Origin: Coriaria nepalensis
Taxonomy: Eukaryota > Streptophyta > Magnoliopsida > Cucurbitales > Coriariaceae
Direction of reading: 5' to 3'
Assembly: GCA_027186245.1 (NCBI GenBank)
Contig: CP114492.1
Coordinates: forward strand, 4,228,501 to 4,292,500
DNA length: 64,000 nt
The translations under genes and the position numbers were made by a program. Of this stretch, positions 1-11,215 are shown piece after piece. The notes beneath the pieces are model-generated. The model saw only the letters and a list, made by a program, of their open reading frames with translations. It was not told where the DNA came from and ran no database searches. Within the stretch, counting starts at the first letter, position 1, and every line of letters begins with the position of its first letter.

Positions 1-684
1 ACCATTCACTAGTGAATTAATGGTACTTAAGGATAAAGAGATAATTAGAGGGGTAAAATAGTAATGTTGACCTATTCTTAATTTTTCGAGGATTGAATGC
101 ATGAAATGATTATATCAATGGACTACAAGAGATTTCTTAGTTAACATGTTCTATAATTTGAAGAGTGCAATCCGATATTTTTAGTGGAATAATATTGGGA
201 TTAATAAATTAAGATTTATTAGATCAAAGAGTTGGATTAATAATATAATTTATTGGAGCTTGAAATTATAGGTCCATAATCCCTAAATTGCCTCTATAAA
301 ACACTGCATAGGGTAAGAATGACTAAGGTCGAAAAAAGACTTATTTGCAAGAAAATAGTTTTCTAGGGCAAATTCATAATTATGAGATAATTAGTATTAA
401 TTAAATAAAAACTGTATTTAAATGGTGAAATTCGGAATTTTTTAATTAAATAATAATATATTTAATTTTGAATTGAATATATTATATATAATATTAAATT
501 GATATGAGATATTAATTTAATATTAATATTAGGTAAGTCAAATTTAGATTAGTTTGATAAACTAATTTAAAAATCAAATAAGATATGCTTTTGATTTAAA
601 AAATAGATGAGATTTTATTTTAAATTATATTTGAATAGGCTTAACTAAATCAAATGTATCATCAAAAAAATCATATAGTCTCAC
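1..684. other. AT-rich block without genes, LTR-like
   Basis: No coding region is visible; all six frames are broken. The sequence is strongly A+T rich. Its texture (direct restatements of short AT motifs, a phrase like ggtccataatccctaaa) resembles the untranslated LTR or leader of a plant copia element, but I see no LTR boundary, primer binding site or coding remnant that would prove it. The retrotransposon assignment is inference. Confidence 0.25.
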
Positions 685-1720
685 TGTAATACCCGGATAT
701 TATTTGTTTATTATTATGGTTATAATTATATTAATTTAGGATAATATTAATTATTAAGCATGATGACTTGGTTATGTCTGCGTTAGGATTATAATTATAG
801 CATGCTAAGTAGAAGTGAAATACTCTTATTACTATGCTAGAAATAAGAATCATAACTAGAATGAACGTAATATAGCATGATAGTGTGAGGAAAGTACAAA
901 CTTTAAACATTAAGTGCATATGTTCGTATTTCCAGAAGTTAATGTTATGCTAAAATAAATAAAAGAATAAGCATGCATAATATTAAAGTGAGGTGCTGTC
1001 GGGTCCAAAGAAGGATCGTTTGTCGATCAGAAAAGACCCTAAATGATATTAAAGAAAAGGTAATAAGTGGATCGTTGCAACGGTCATAAGCGGACCGCTG
1101 ATTAAATATCAGTTGAAATGCCGGTGGTAGCATCCTCAGGGCTCAAGTATGTAGAATGATAGGAATTCATGCACGTTAGATATAGGTCATAAATGATAGG
1201 AATTTATGCACGTTAGATATAGGTCATAAAAACACTAACTCATGATAATCATAAAAAGAATAGCAATGCGAGTAGGACACTATCCTTACTGAGCTTCTAG
1301 CTCATAGATATTTACTCTGTGTTGTAGGAAATTACAAAGGTAAGGCGGTAAGCTAAGGAACAAGTGAATGGAGGCTATCAGTCCGTGAGATTGTACATAT
1401 GAGACCCGACCTCTATAAGCAATGAGTTTGAAAATTTGCACTTCTTATGTATATATACGTATATGTATATTCAAATAAAGAATAAAATATATAAAAAGTT
1501 TTGGGATTATTTCTATGACAAAGACTTCTGCAGCATTTTCAAATTATTATGTATATATCATTCAAACCACTTTTGGAAATAAAGTTAATTTTAAGGAACA
1601 TAATTTTTATATATAAGAAAATCCGGAAGAAGAAAGAAAAAGTAATGCACCTACTAGCTGTATATGTTTCCCTAGAAAAATATTTGATAAACATAACTAG
1701 CTAGTAGGGCGGGCGTTACA
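685..1720 (+). mobile_element. LTR-like block (solo or leftover LTR, gypsy type)
   Basis: The block begins tgtaatacccgg and ends gggcgggcgttaca, so it has the TG...CA ends and the imperfect TGTAA/TTACA terminal symmetry usual for LTRs of plant Tekay/Del-type gypsy elements. Inside, near 1288-1365, is a stretch reading actgagcttctagctcat followed by gtgttgtagg, a phrase also typical of these LTRs; similar text occurs near 63885-63925. The flanking 5-mers (ctcac on the left, tcttt on the right) do not match, so no target-site duplication supports a simple solo-LTR insertion. On its right it abuts the zinc-finger end of a truncated gypsy integrase. It could be a solo LTR whose left flank was lost, or the product of recombination. 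Confidence 0.5.
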
Positions 1721-1960
1721 TCTTTGATGTTCAACTTTCACTTGTTGGCATACCAGACATCTCGACACATAATTTGCAACATCATTCTTCAGACCTTCCT
1801 ACTAGTACAATTCACGAACATCTCGATACATCTTAGTAGATCCAGGGTGAATCGTATACACTGTCTCATGTGCTTCCTCTAAGACTTCACATCTTAATTT
1901 GTCGACATTAGGCAAACATAACCGAGTTCGAAATCAGACTACTCCATCATCCTGAATAGT
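1721..1960 (-). pseudogene. Gypsy integrase N-terminal zinc-binding segment (truncated)
   Basis: The minus-strand reading contains the HHCC-type integrase zinc finger: a histidine segment (EAHETVYTIHPGSTKMYRD), a damaged middle with two stops, and the cysteine pair in SRCLVCQQVKVEHQ. The integrase DDE core that should follow is absent: the next base after this motif belongs to the LTR-like block ending at 1720. This defines an exact breakpoint between two elements. Confidence 0.75.
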
Positions 1961-2299
1961 TATTGTCCCTTTAGCGATTCCTCCCTAATCTTTCATAAAT
2001 GAGAGTCTCTTTGCTATGTAACCTTGATCTGATCCCATAGGATTGGTCTGACTCCCACATTGACCAATAAAGCCCTAAAGTTGTTAGTTTCAAACTGAAT
2101 GCCCTCATCTGTCAGCCTATGCAACTGTGATGTCAAAGGTTTTTTCTTGCTGCAATATGGGATAGACTTCATGCTGACTTCTTGCTAAGAGTGCCTGCCA
2201 CTACATTGGCCTTCCTTGGATGATATAAAATCGTGCAATTGTAATCTTTCAATAAGTCCATCCAATGACCCTACCTCAAATTCAAGTCCCTCTGTGTGA

Positions 2300-3660
2300 A
2301 TATGTACTTTAAACTTTTACGACCCGTGTAAATTTCACAACTTCATCATACAAGTAATGTCTCCATATTTTCAGTGTAAACACTACTACTGCCATTTCTA
2401 AATCATGAGTGGGATAATTCTATTCATGCTCCTTTAATTACCGAGAGGCATAGGATATCACTCTACCATTCTGCATTAACATGCAACCCGAGTCCAATCC
2501 GAGAAGCATCACAATATGCCACAAAACTGCTTGTTCTGGTTGGTAAGGCAAGAACCAGCGTAGTGGTAAGACAATCTTTTAACTTTTGGAAACTTTCTTC
2601 ACATGTACTCACCCATTGGAATTTAACATTTTTCTTTGTGAGACGAGTTAAAGGCGTTGCTATACGTAAAAAATTCTTGATAAAACACCTATAGTACCCG
2701 GCCAAACCGAGGAAATTGTGAATTTCCGTTACCGACGTAGGTCTAGGCCACTTCTTAATAGCTTCAACCTTTTGAGAATCTACACTCAACCCATCTTTAC
2801 TGATCACATGACCAAGGAATGCAACACTACTAAGCTAAAACTCACACTTGGAGAATTTTTGAAATAATTGCTGCTCTTTCAACTTTTGTAGGACAGTTCA
2901 TAATTGTTTTTCATGTTCATATTTACGTGCGAATATACTAATATATCATCAATAAAGACAATTGCAAAGTGGTCCAAGAACGGTATAAAAGTTTTTTTCA
3001 TCAAGTCGATGAATGTTGTTGGGGCATTTGTGAGCCCAAAGGACATTAATAAAAACTCATAATGTCCATCATGAGTTCAAAATGTGGTCTTAGGCACATC
3101 CTCCCTCCTTATTTTCAGTTAGTGATAACCTAATCTAAGATCAATATTCAAAAAATATTGAGCACCTTGAAGTTGATCAAACAGGTCATCAATTTGCGGT
3201 AGTGGATATTTGTTTTGAATTTTCATTCTATCTAACCGCCAATAATAGATGCAAATACGGAGGGAACCATCTTTCTTACGAAAAAACAAGACCAGAACAC
3301 CCCAAGGCAAAGTACTTGGATGCATAAATCCATTATCAAACAAGTCCTGAAGCTGTCCCTTAAGTTCATTCAGTTCGGTTAGAGCCATTCAGTATGGAGG
3401 GATTGATACTAGTTCTGTTCCTAGAACTAAGTCGATGCAAAATTATATCTCTTGGTCTATAGGTAAGCCTGAAATTCTTTGGGAAACACCTTAGAAAATT
3501 CACTAACTACTAGAATTTCTGACAGCTTACTGCTCTCTTTAATTTTGGTATCATGCACAAAGGCCAAATAAGCCATACAACCCTTTGATAACATCTTTGT
3601 TGCTTTAAGAAATGACAATAGCCTATAAGGAGTTGCATTATACTCTCATTGGAAACATAA
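2300..3660 (-). pseudogene. Gypsy reverse transcriptase and RNase H (broken)
   Basis: Two open pieces are clear on the minus strand. 3388-3119 carries the RT fingers and palm ([18 protein letters not shown], then [15 protein letters not shown] and the L-R-GYH motif). The catalytic segment follows at about 3060-2930 as FIDDILVYS, in the form of the family's F/YxDD box. 2807-2463 carries the RT connection and RNase H start (NFLGLAGYYRCFIKNF, then FVAYCDASRIGLG with the first RNase H aspartate in YCDAS). Stops and frameshifts separate the pieces. Later RNase H/linker text (RWMDLLKDYNCTILYHP) is readable near 2215-2270. Confidence 0.85.
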
Positions 3661-4331
3661 TTCAGTAATATTTGGAGGTTTAAACTTCAGCATTTTATCA
3701 TGACAGTCAACTACAACATGTTTAGCAGCTAGCCAATCCATACCGAGGATCACATCAAAATCTAATATACCTAATTAGATTAGATCAACGCATAATTCAA
3801 AGCTCTCATAAGGATAATACACAGTTCATAAACTCGATCTACCACTACAGTCTCTCCCATTGGTGTACTTACAACCAGTGGGCTTTCTAATGAAATGATT
3901 CATTACCTAGTTTTTAAGAAAACAAAATCAGAAACAAAGGAATGTGTCGCACCAGGATAAATTAAAATGCGTGCATCAGCATTATTAATTCAAAGTGTAC
4001 TTAAAACCACTACATTGGAGGTTTGAACGTCCTATTGTGTAAAATCAAAGACTCTTGCTTGTCCTCCACTACTGCTACCTTGATTCTTACTACCTTGACA
4101 ATAACCCCCTTGGCCTTTATTGCCTATACCACGTCCACCCCTCGACATTTGATACCCAACATGTTATAGTGCTGAAGAAGCTAAAGACAATGTTGGCAAT
4201 GCACCACCCATTGACCCTTAAGATGATGCTTATGGATTGTCATAAAAAGGGCAATCCTTCATATAGTCGTCCATTTTTCCACATCTAAAGCACTCCCCTG
4301 TTTGACGTCGACAACCTTCAACATGTATGTT

Positions 4332-5160
4332 TCAACATTCTTGACATTGCGGCACTGACTGGTTGAAGTTGCTACTTGTTCGTTGAAAAGATTGAGAAGG
4401 GCATGGCGGCCTATTTTCTCGGTTATAATCACTTTTCGGTTGGGACTCCCTTTGATCAGACTTGGTCTTCCTCGTTTGATTGCGTTGTTCTCGACTCTTC
4501 ATCGATCGATTTTCTATAACCCGCACACAATCGGAACTCAGAAAAGATAGTAAACCTCTATGCAGGCAACACTCTAAACAGTGGCTCAACCAGTCCCCTT
4601 ACAAATCTCTTCACCCTTGTTGCCTTGTTGGGGACTAAGTGTGGTGAAAAGTAACTAAGATTCATAAATTTCTTAGCATATTTTGTCACTCGCAAGCTAC
4701 CCGATTGTTTTAACCTTTCAAACTCATACGATTTATCTTCTTGAACACTCTTGGGCAAAAAACAACCAAGGAATGCTATCAAAAAATCTGCCCAAACCCA
4801 TCTATAGGAATTCTGAGTCTGAAACCAGTGACAAGTAGGTCTGATGAGTTTATATACTGTCAACTCGACTAGTTTCCGCTCAGAATATCCCATAGCATGA
4901 CATCTTCTTTCTATTTCCTCTATGAACACTTGTGGATCATATGTTCTCTTAGAATCTGGAAAAGTAGGTGGCTGCAACCTTACGAATTCAGAAAGCTATA
5001 TGCGTGTACTCGCAACAGATGCAGATGGTTTGCCCGGGCTTAGAGTTGGGAATTGCCAAGCTGCTATCGCTTTGGACATTACCTCCATTGCTCTGTTAAC
5101 CCCTCGGGCTAAATCCATCATCTTATTCATTCTATGGAACATAGAAAAAATTTCAGCCAT
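4332..5160 (-). pseudogene. Gypsy gag with zinc knuckle (broken)
   Basis: The reading starts at the ATG complementary to 5158-5160, crosses an in-frame TAG at 4996-4998, and continues as a long gag stretch (4558-4977) containing the retrotransposon-gag pattern TYDPQVFIEEIERRC and RLKQSGSLRVTKYAKKF. A frame change near 4570 leads to a basic, Ser/Gln-rich linker and then CQEC and CFRC motifs near 4260-4350. The CCHC zinc knuckle has lost its histidine (CFRCGKMDDYMKDC, where H is expected at the first of the two D before Y). It would package element RNA in particles when intact. Non-functional here. Confidence 0.8.
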
Positions 5161-5523
5161 GTCAATTTAAGTTGTTGCAAAAGCCCCTTCTTAAGGTCTA
5201 TTACCTACGTATCGGGATTCCTTACCCTCGACCTTCCACGAGTAATGGCATGGTGTGGCGAGGAATATCCCTCATCATCTTTATATTCTGGCACTATAGA
5301 TGTCGTGGGTTATCTTTTAGGTGGCATGATGTTTATGCACAATAAAGAAATCAATATGCATGGTATGTCAAACAATTAGCCTCTCTCAAGGCTCATAACA
5401 ATTGCAAATATATACTTAAGGTAAAACAATTGACATTAAGAAATCCTAGGCCAATTCCTATGCTCCACTATATAGTCTACTGAAACTTAGGACTCTTAAT
5501 ACTAAGTCTGCTTTATTTCTAAA

Positions 5524-5537
5524 ACTGCTATGATACC
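5524..5537 (-). promoter_or_regulatory. Primer binding site of the minus-strand gypsy element
   Basis: The minus strand reads TGGTATCATAGCAG, close to the TGGTATCAGAGC complement of plant initiator tRNA-Met used to prime reverse transcription. It lies four bases inside the LTR edge at 5542 (minus-strand LTR end ...ggtcatgaca) and upstream of gag, which fits 5' LTR, PBS, gag order. Confidence 0.7.
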
Positions 5538-6110
5538 ACCTTTGTCATGACCTTATTTATCAGATCCGTGACCGGCATAATGACCACATGACCGAAGATA
5601 GCTTGAAACCCGTAGTGAGGAATCAACGGTCATGGAATTCTCATAAGCCTCTTACTTGTTTTACTTTCATATGTTAGAATATGTGAGGTGTAGCTAAACC
5701 CAAAAGTTTCTTTTTTCATTCATCCTTGTCTAGTACTTAAAGTCCAAGCAGTCCATATACCGACCCTATACAATATTTGTCATCTATGGTATTATTACAT
5801 TATATGTCCAAATATACACTAAAGCAGCTATCATTATCCTTAAAATGCAGGTCACGAGACAAAACAATTGCCTAATTTCTTCTAGGAAATTCGGTGAGCA
5901 GTCCCCTAAAGACTCTAATCCTTCCCTAATTTGGAAATGTTTTAAAAAGAATGAGAAGTGAGTATAAAACTCAGTGAGTAGTAACTATGGCATGTCATGG
6001 TTTCAGAACCGGTAAAAACAAGATCCGTCAAAACGGTTTTAGCAAGAAAATTTCAATAAATGGTATAAATTCGCATTCTTGTCTTACAGTTTCTAAACAG
6101 ATCATTCAAC

Positions 6111-6218
6111 TCAAATCCATGGTATATACTTAAACATACATGTATTGGTTTCAATACTGAAAAATCAAATCCATGGTATATACTTGAACATACATGTATT
6201 GGTTTCAATACTGAAAAC
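6111..6218. repeat. 54-bp direct tandem duplication
   Basis: Two near-identical 54-bp units follow each other (6111-6164 and 6165-6218), each starting tcaaatccatggtatatact and ending near caatactgaaaa. Only a few substitutions separate them, which points to a recent local duplication inside the LTR. Confidence 0.85.
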
Positions 6219-7079
6219 ATCATGAAAATCATCAAATCTATATTGTTCATAAATCTGTATATACATATATATAGATATCTTTCACAAACAATAAGTGTAG
6301 GAGTCAAGACGTGGCCTCTAAGGCACCTTGCTCCCTCCTGGGACACAAGAGGTGACCCCGTGGCATTTTGCTCCCATTAACACTTTCACAAGAAGTTTTC
6401 ACGTGTGGAGCCAAAAGGTCACACATCATCGCTATCTCCATCACCTACGGGATGGTACCTAAATGAACAATTCTCCTTTTAACAAACCCTTCCATGCAAG
6501 TAACATACCCTACCAGGCAGGTAATCATAATCCATACATGAACTACTATGTGCACATAGTCCAGCAAAACTAATACTGGAATGGGGTCCCATCACAAACT
6601 TCATGCACTTGAAATTTATACCATACATAGCTTACCAAGCATAAGATATATACTTTTAAGACTCTCATTCCAATCATATAATTTTCATAAAACACTTTTT
6701 TGATCTTAAACTCATTAAATCTTCATTCAATTTCAATAACCTTTAGCATTATATGGAAAAAGCCATGAAAAAGAATAAGCACTTTTAAAAGGCAGTGAAT
6801 AAACTATGAAACAACATAACATCTTTTAATAACTTAAAAGCCATTTAAAAATAGATATGGTGTAGTAATCACTCACTCTTAGCCTCCGCTGATCCTAATC
6901 TACTCAGACCACAAAAGGCGTGGTGACATGCTCCTCAGATGGATCTAAGCATCAAAACAAGTAAAGCTAAAAAACATAACTATTAGGGATGTCCAATGCA
7001 ATTCAATTGATAGAAACAACTAAACTACCCTTTATGTCTCACCTTCTAACCCTTCTTTTCCATAGCTTAAGGTCTCTAA

Positions 7080-7200
7080 TTCTTTAGACCAAGACCGACA
7101 TCTTTACTATTTTAGACCGACATCTTTAATTCCTTGGACCGACATCTTGTCGTTTAACTCGATATCCTGACTTTTTGGACCGACATCTCGGTCCTTCAAT
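7080..7200. repeat. Degenerate accgacatct motif cluster
   Basis: The motif accgacatct or a close variant recurs about every 25-45 bases (for example near 7088, 7121, 7138 and 7178). It is the same motif as in the 40-bp array at 8073-8250 and, inverted as gatgtcggt, at about 15490-15570 in the related LTR. Confidence 0.55.
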
Positions 7201-7211
7201 TCGTAAACCCA

Positions 7212-7455
7212 TCGACCCATTGAGTAATTCCCATGTTGTGGCCATCGACTTTGTAGACCCTTCTTACATTGAAGGCGTCGACCCATAGAGTAATCTCTAC
7301 TCTATGGTTGTCGACCCCGTAGATCCTTCATAAAATGAAGACATCGACCCATAGAGTAATCTCTACACTATGGTCATCAACCTCGTAAACCCTTCATACA
7401 TTGATGGTGTCGACCCATAGGGTAATTTATATATTGTGACCGTCGAGCCATTGAC
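7212..7455. repeat. 66-bp tandem repeat, about 3.7 copies
   Basis: Units begin with tcgacccat at 7212, 7278, 7344 and 7410, an exact 66-base period. Each unit holds gagtaat, a central tatg/tgtg palindrome-like region, a second tcga and ccttc-aca. The last unit is partial. Related tcgac motifs occur in the inverted LTR copy at about 15005-15130. Confidence 0.85.
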
Positions 7456-8072
7456 CCTCTACTTTTAAACATCAACACAATCAGTCCTTGCTAGCTTAGT
7501 AGGGTGTCTAAACCTTCATTTCACTTAAAAACCTTATATCCTATGGATTTCACTCCTAACTTCTATCTATTATCTAGGAACTACTGATTTTAAGTCTAAG
7601 AGAACATAAACAGTTCTTACCAAATGAAACCTTCAACTGGTATTGTGTCCTGCATCAGAACACTTACTTTCTTTCTCTGATGATCCCAAATCATGGACTA
7701 AGGAAAAACTTCTAAGTCTAGGCTCAATTTTTCATATGGATTAACAAAGTGATGGTAATATTTCATTAAACCACCTATGATAACTAGGACCTGAAACAAT
7801 CTTTCCTGTTCTGCTAGCTTGCCACTAAACACTTCTAGGCTTCTATAGGTGCTGAGTTGCAGAGCTAGTGTAAATATTTATTTTCTTAAGCTTATCTTAT
7901 CAGTTTAATTAAAGGAACGGTGAGCTAATGAGCTTACCATCCCAACTGTCTTGCATTGCATAGTGTAGAAATAATATCTTGATTACATTACTATTACCAT
8001 TATCCTAATTCAATTTACTAAGGGACTAAGTTCACCATGCCGTCAGAGATTCTCCTATGTCAAGGTAGACCG

Positions 8073-8250
8073 GTATCTCACATACCAAACCGACATCTCA
8101 CTTGGCAAACATGTATCTCACATACCAAACTAACATCTCATTTGGAAAACTGGTATCTCTCATTGCAAACCGACATCTCACTTGGCAAACCAATATCTTA
8201 TATTCCAGACCGACATCCCATTTGGCAAACTGGTATCTCACACCTTATCT
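8073..8250. repeat. 40-bp tandem array (dimer of 20-bp units)
   Basis: The word gtatctc (or its variant atatctt) recurs at 8073, 8113, 8153, 8193 and 8233, an exact 40-base spacing with no indels. Each 40-mer is a pair of about 20-bp half units, one with ggtatctcacataccaaa and one with cgacatctcacttggcaaa. A 71-codon open frame across it is a by-product: 40 is not a multiple of three, so the units are read in shifting frames. Confidence 0.85.
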
Positions 8251-8254
8251 GATG

Positions 8255-9560
8255 ACATCGATAGAACTTAAAGAGTTGTAGACACAACTACAAGAGCTAT
8301 TGGAAAAGGGATTCATACAAGCAAGCCATTCCCTTTAGGGAGTACCGATTTTATTTGTAAGGAATAAAGATTGAACAATGAGATTATGTATCGACAATCG
8401 AGACTTAATAAAGTGACATTGAAGAACAAATACCCTCTTGCACAGATTGATGATTTTTTTGATCAACTGAAAGGGGCCATAACTTTCTCAAAGATCAATT
8501 TACGATAAGGATATCACTAGTTAAAAGTTAAGAAAGAAGATGTCACAAAGACAATACTTAGGACTCATTATGGACATTACGAGTTTTTAGTAATGTTGTT
8601 TGGATTGACAAACGCCCCTGCAACATTTATGGATTTGATGATCAAGTGTTCAAAAATTTTCTTGATAAATTTATAATAGTATTTATCGATGATATAGTAG
8701 TGTACTCAAATTGCGAGTTTAGGCTCGACAAGGTGAAATTCCTCGAACATGTAGTATCTCGGGGAGGAATATCAGTGCATCTTGCAAATATTGAAGCAAT
8801 AATAAAATGGCCAATTCCTACAACTATTATTGAGATTCAAAGTTTTCTTGGAGTAGCTAGTTACAACAAGAGATTCATAGAAAGATTTTCTAATTTCTCC
8901 ACACAACTCACAGCTCTTACAAAGAAGGAAATGAAGTATAAGTAGATGAAAAAGTGTGAACGAACTAGACTGACAAGCACCCATTCTTATTATACCTACC
9001 GAGAAAGCAAATTTTGTGATCTATTGACACATAAAAAAATAGCATAAGGGCAGTTCTAATGCAAGATGGAAAGGTAGTAGCTTATGCATCAAGACAACTG
9101 AAAGATCATGAAGGGAACTACCCAACCCAAGACTTAGAATTAGCAAATGTTGTATTTGCCTTAGAAATATGGAAGCACTGTTTGTACGAGGCCCTCTGTA
9201 ATCACGAATCATAAGGGTTAAGTATATCTTTACATAAAAGGAACTCAATATAAGATAAAGTAGATGGCTGGAATAGGTAAGAGATTATGATTGCAAGATT
9301 CTCTATCACCCTGGAAGAGTGAATATAGTTGTTGATGCTTTCCGTCGAAACATCCCAGCAACATTAAAGGCAATTAATACTTTGCTTCAACCATTGCAAA
9401 ATAAAATCAAGCAGTTAAGTTTAGAGATAGTTACAGGAGAAATGTTGGCATTAACCCTGCAATCGACCATTTTTTAGGGGATGAGGCAGATATAAGACCG
9501 CATCCAAGGATCTAGGGAATTGCTTCTCAAAAGCCTATCCACCAAGCAGAAAATGAGAAA
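8255..9560 (+). pseudogene. Decayed plus-strand Ty3/gypsy pol remnant
   Basis: The plus strand carries RT text from ELKELQTQLQELLEKGF (near 8262), through [21 protein letters not shown] wording (8580-8635) and the catalytic box VFIDDIVVYS (near 8680-8712), then QSFLGVASYNKRFIERF (about 8839-8885). RNase H text with [17 protein letters not shown] follows at about 9070-9125 and the linker KILYHPGRVNIVV at about 9297-9335. Stops and frameshifts are frequent, and a segment between FIDDIVVYS and the connection domain is missing. It lacks gag, integrase and LTRs. It abuts the repeat-rich LTR on its left. Confidence 0.8.
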
Positions 9561-11150
9561 GTCGTTGAAATGATGTGAGTCCAACAGTTCTGAATCATCT
9601 GAAACTCCAATATCTAAACCTCGGTAGCATCAACGATGCTTTGAATCTTATCAAGATCTATAATTCGAGTGAATAATTTCCAGTCAAGAAGTAACACGTT
9701 CACTATAAAGGTAGGCGGTAATGGGATGTGCTGTAAGAAACCAAACTATCTAGCTAGCATAGTGGGGAAATAGAGCTCAAAGCCACTTTTGTAGTTCAGC
9801 CTAGGTGCATAGGTAAGACCGACTAGAAGATCCCAACTAATTAATATGAGGGCCCAACATCTCTCCTAAAGCCATCCACGTTTGAACCACTTCGAGATAG
9901 CAAGTTGCTAATAGAATGGGTGAAACTTTATATGTGAATCTGAATTCAATCGACCCATGTCATGAAGGTGTCAGAAGCATAACTCGAAAGTAATCCCAAG
10001 ACCAAAATATCCCATAAAATCCTCTCTATAAGTAAGTTGGTCTTTAAGAGTGCTAGGCTTTCCAGAACATGAGGAAGGAAAGTATAAGTATACCCAGAAT
10101 TGCACTATCCATAAAGGCCCACCCGTCGGTGCAAACGGTTTTCTAGCTACAACATCATGGCAACCTCGATACAAGTCACCAAACCTAAAGATGCAAGAGA
10201 ATAATGTGTACCTTACGAAAGGGCAAAGGTGAGAGGAAGGAATTCCTTTGTTGAAGCTTTACTAGGCACACATATCATATACCGGTAGAGTAGAATTAAG
10301 AGGAGACCAATGTGCTCATTGTCACTCACTTCCCTAGCATTATTATGATATTTCTTCACAAAAGCCCAATAAGAGCATCATTTGTAATACGGAAAATTTC
10401 TGGCAGAGGTAAGTAACCCCACTCTCAACCCAAGACCCTTCATAGGAACTCCGGTAATGGTCCCTTTATCAAGTCATTACCGTCATATGACCTTGAGGAA
10501 AAAGGAAGTAATTATGTGAGGGAGACCAAAAACTCATTGTAGCTAGAAACGAAGCATGACCATATAACAAGGGTTGCCAAGTCAAGTCAATAAATTCGGC
10601 AATTTTGTTTGGTTCCCATATTGGAAAATATTTAGGTTTAAAATGATCGATCCATGTCGGCCAATGTTTATCAACAAGAGTTGGCCAACTCTTCATACCC
10701 GATCTTATAGTCCAATCTATGCTTTCAAATTCAAAGAAAAATTGGTCCTTAAAAGGAAAAAGAGTCTAAAAAGGGGTACCTTTATCATGGCAGAAGCAAG
10801 GATAAAGAACCGTACCGCCATTACATGAAGCTAATAGATTGAAATTGCAATCAGCTAAAGGATGATTCTATTGCAAAAGGAGAGAAACAGTGGAAGAATC
10901 AGCCGCCATGGTATTTTCTAGCCACTTGAATGGAATCTTGAAGAAATAGGTAAGTTCTTAGAAAAAAGACCTTTACATAAAAGGAACTAATATTTTGGGA
11001 TATTTGTATGAGGAAAGGGTGATTCAATGGATAAAAAGGGTTTTCTTGAAGAAAAGAGTAAACTTTTTGAAAAGGGACAGAGGAAGTTGGAGAGCTATGT
11101 AGGTTTTTCTCTTTAAATAAGATAAAGGGCTTAAGGAGACAAAAGGGGGC
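9560..11150 (-). pseudogene. Decayed plant mobile domain (PMD) gene
   Basis: On the minus strand, 10696-10469 reads WPTWIDHFKPKYFPIWEP ... MSFWSPSHNYFLFPQGHMTV, the characteristic N-terminal wording of the plant mobile domain family (also labelled aminotransferase-like), where W-C/S-P-x-T/H-N-x-F-x-F-P-x-G-x-x-T-V precedes a Leu-Glu/Leu-Asp-Val helix. Further on, 10174-9971 reads YRGCHDVV ... GGPLWIVQFWVYLYFPS, the later conserved block. Several frameshifts separate these blocks, so no full protein is possible. PMD domains occur in transposon-borne ORFs and in a few domesticated silencing factors (MAIL1/MAIN in Arabidopsis). Given the surroundings, this copy is probably transposon-borne. Confidence 0.65.
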
Positions 11151-11181
11151 CACTAGTTAAAATTTTTAAAGTTCAAAAAAG

Positions 11182-11183
<2 letters not shown>

Positions 11184-11213
<30 letters not shown>
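11184..11213. repeat. (TA)n microsatellite
   Basis: An uninterrupted TA dinucleotide run of about 30 bases separates the PMD remnant from the next AT-rich region. Confidence 0.95.

Positions 11214-11215
<2 letters not shown>

Larger units (their letters stand above)
1721..5541 (-). mobile_element. Truncated Ty3/gypsy retrotransposon internal region
   Basis: Read on the minus strand, this is PBS, gag, zinc knuckle, protease region, reverse transcriptase, RNase H and the start of integrase, in the normal Ty3/gypsy order. The reading frame is broken many times by stops and frameshifts, so it is dead. The internal region stops at 1721, just after the integrase zinc-binding segment; the catalytic integrase core and the 3' LTR are missing. 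The primer binding site at 5524-5537 and the LTR edge at 5542 fix the 5' side. RNase H and integrase wording suggests a Tekay/Del-like chromovirus, but the chromodomain end is absent, so lineage is an inference. Confidence 0.85.
5542..8250 (-). mobile_element. Long LTR-like region upstream of the minus-strand gypsy element
   Basis: This non-coding stretch starts with tgtcatgacc at the PBS-proximal edge and carries text found again, in the same orientation, at 35266-37070 (tgtcatgaccc at the same edge, then shared phrases such as tttactttcatatg) and inverted at 14356-16920 (for example gagttttatactcact). It is therefore a long-LTR gypsy family. It contains several tandem arrays listed separately. 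The outer end is not clean: at about 8250 the sequence passes directly into the RT of a different, plus-strand gypsy remnant, so the LTR is probably truncated there. Confidence 0.6.

Noticed and set aside
7212..8250. Regularly spaced repeats resembling a CRISPR array
   Set aside because: The units are contiguous tandem repeats without unique spacers, and this is plant nuclear DNA inside an LTR.
8037..8252. Open frame of 71 codons with apparent protein repeats (MPSEILLCQGRP...)
   Set aside because: It runs through the 40-bp tandem array, whose period is not a multiple of three. The openness comes from the repeat composition.
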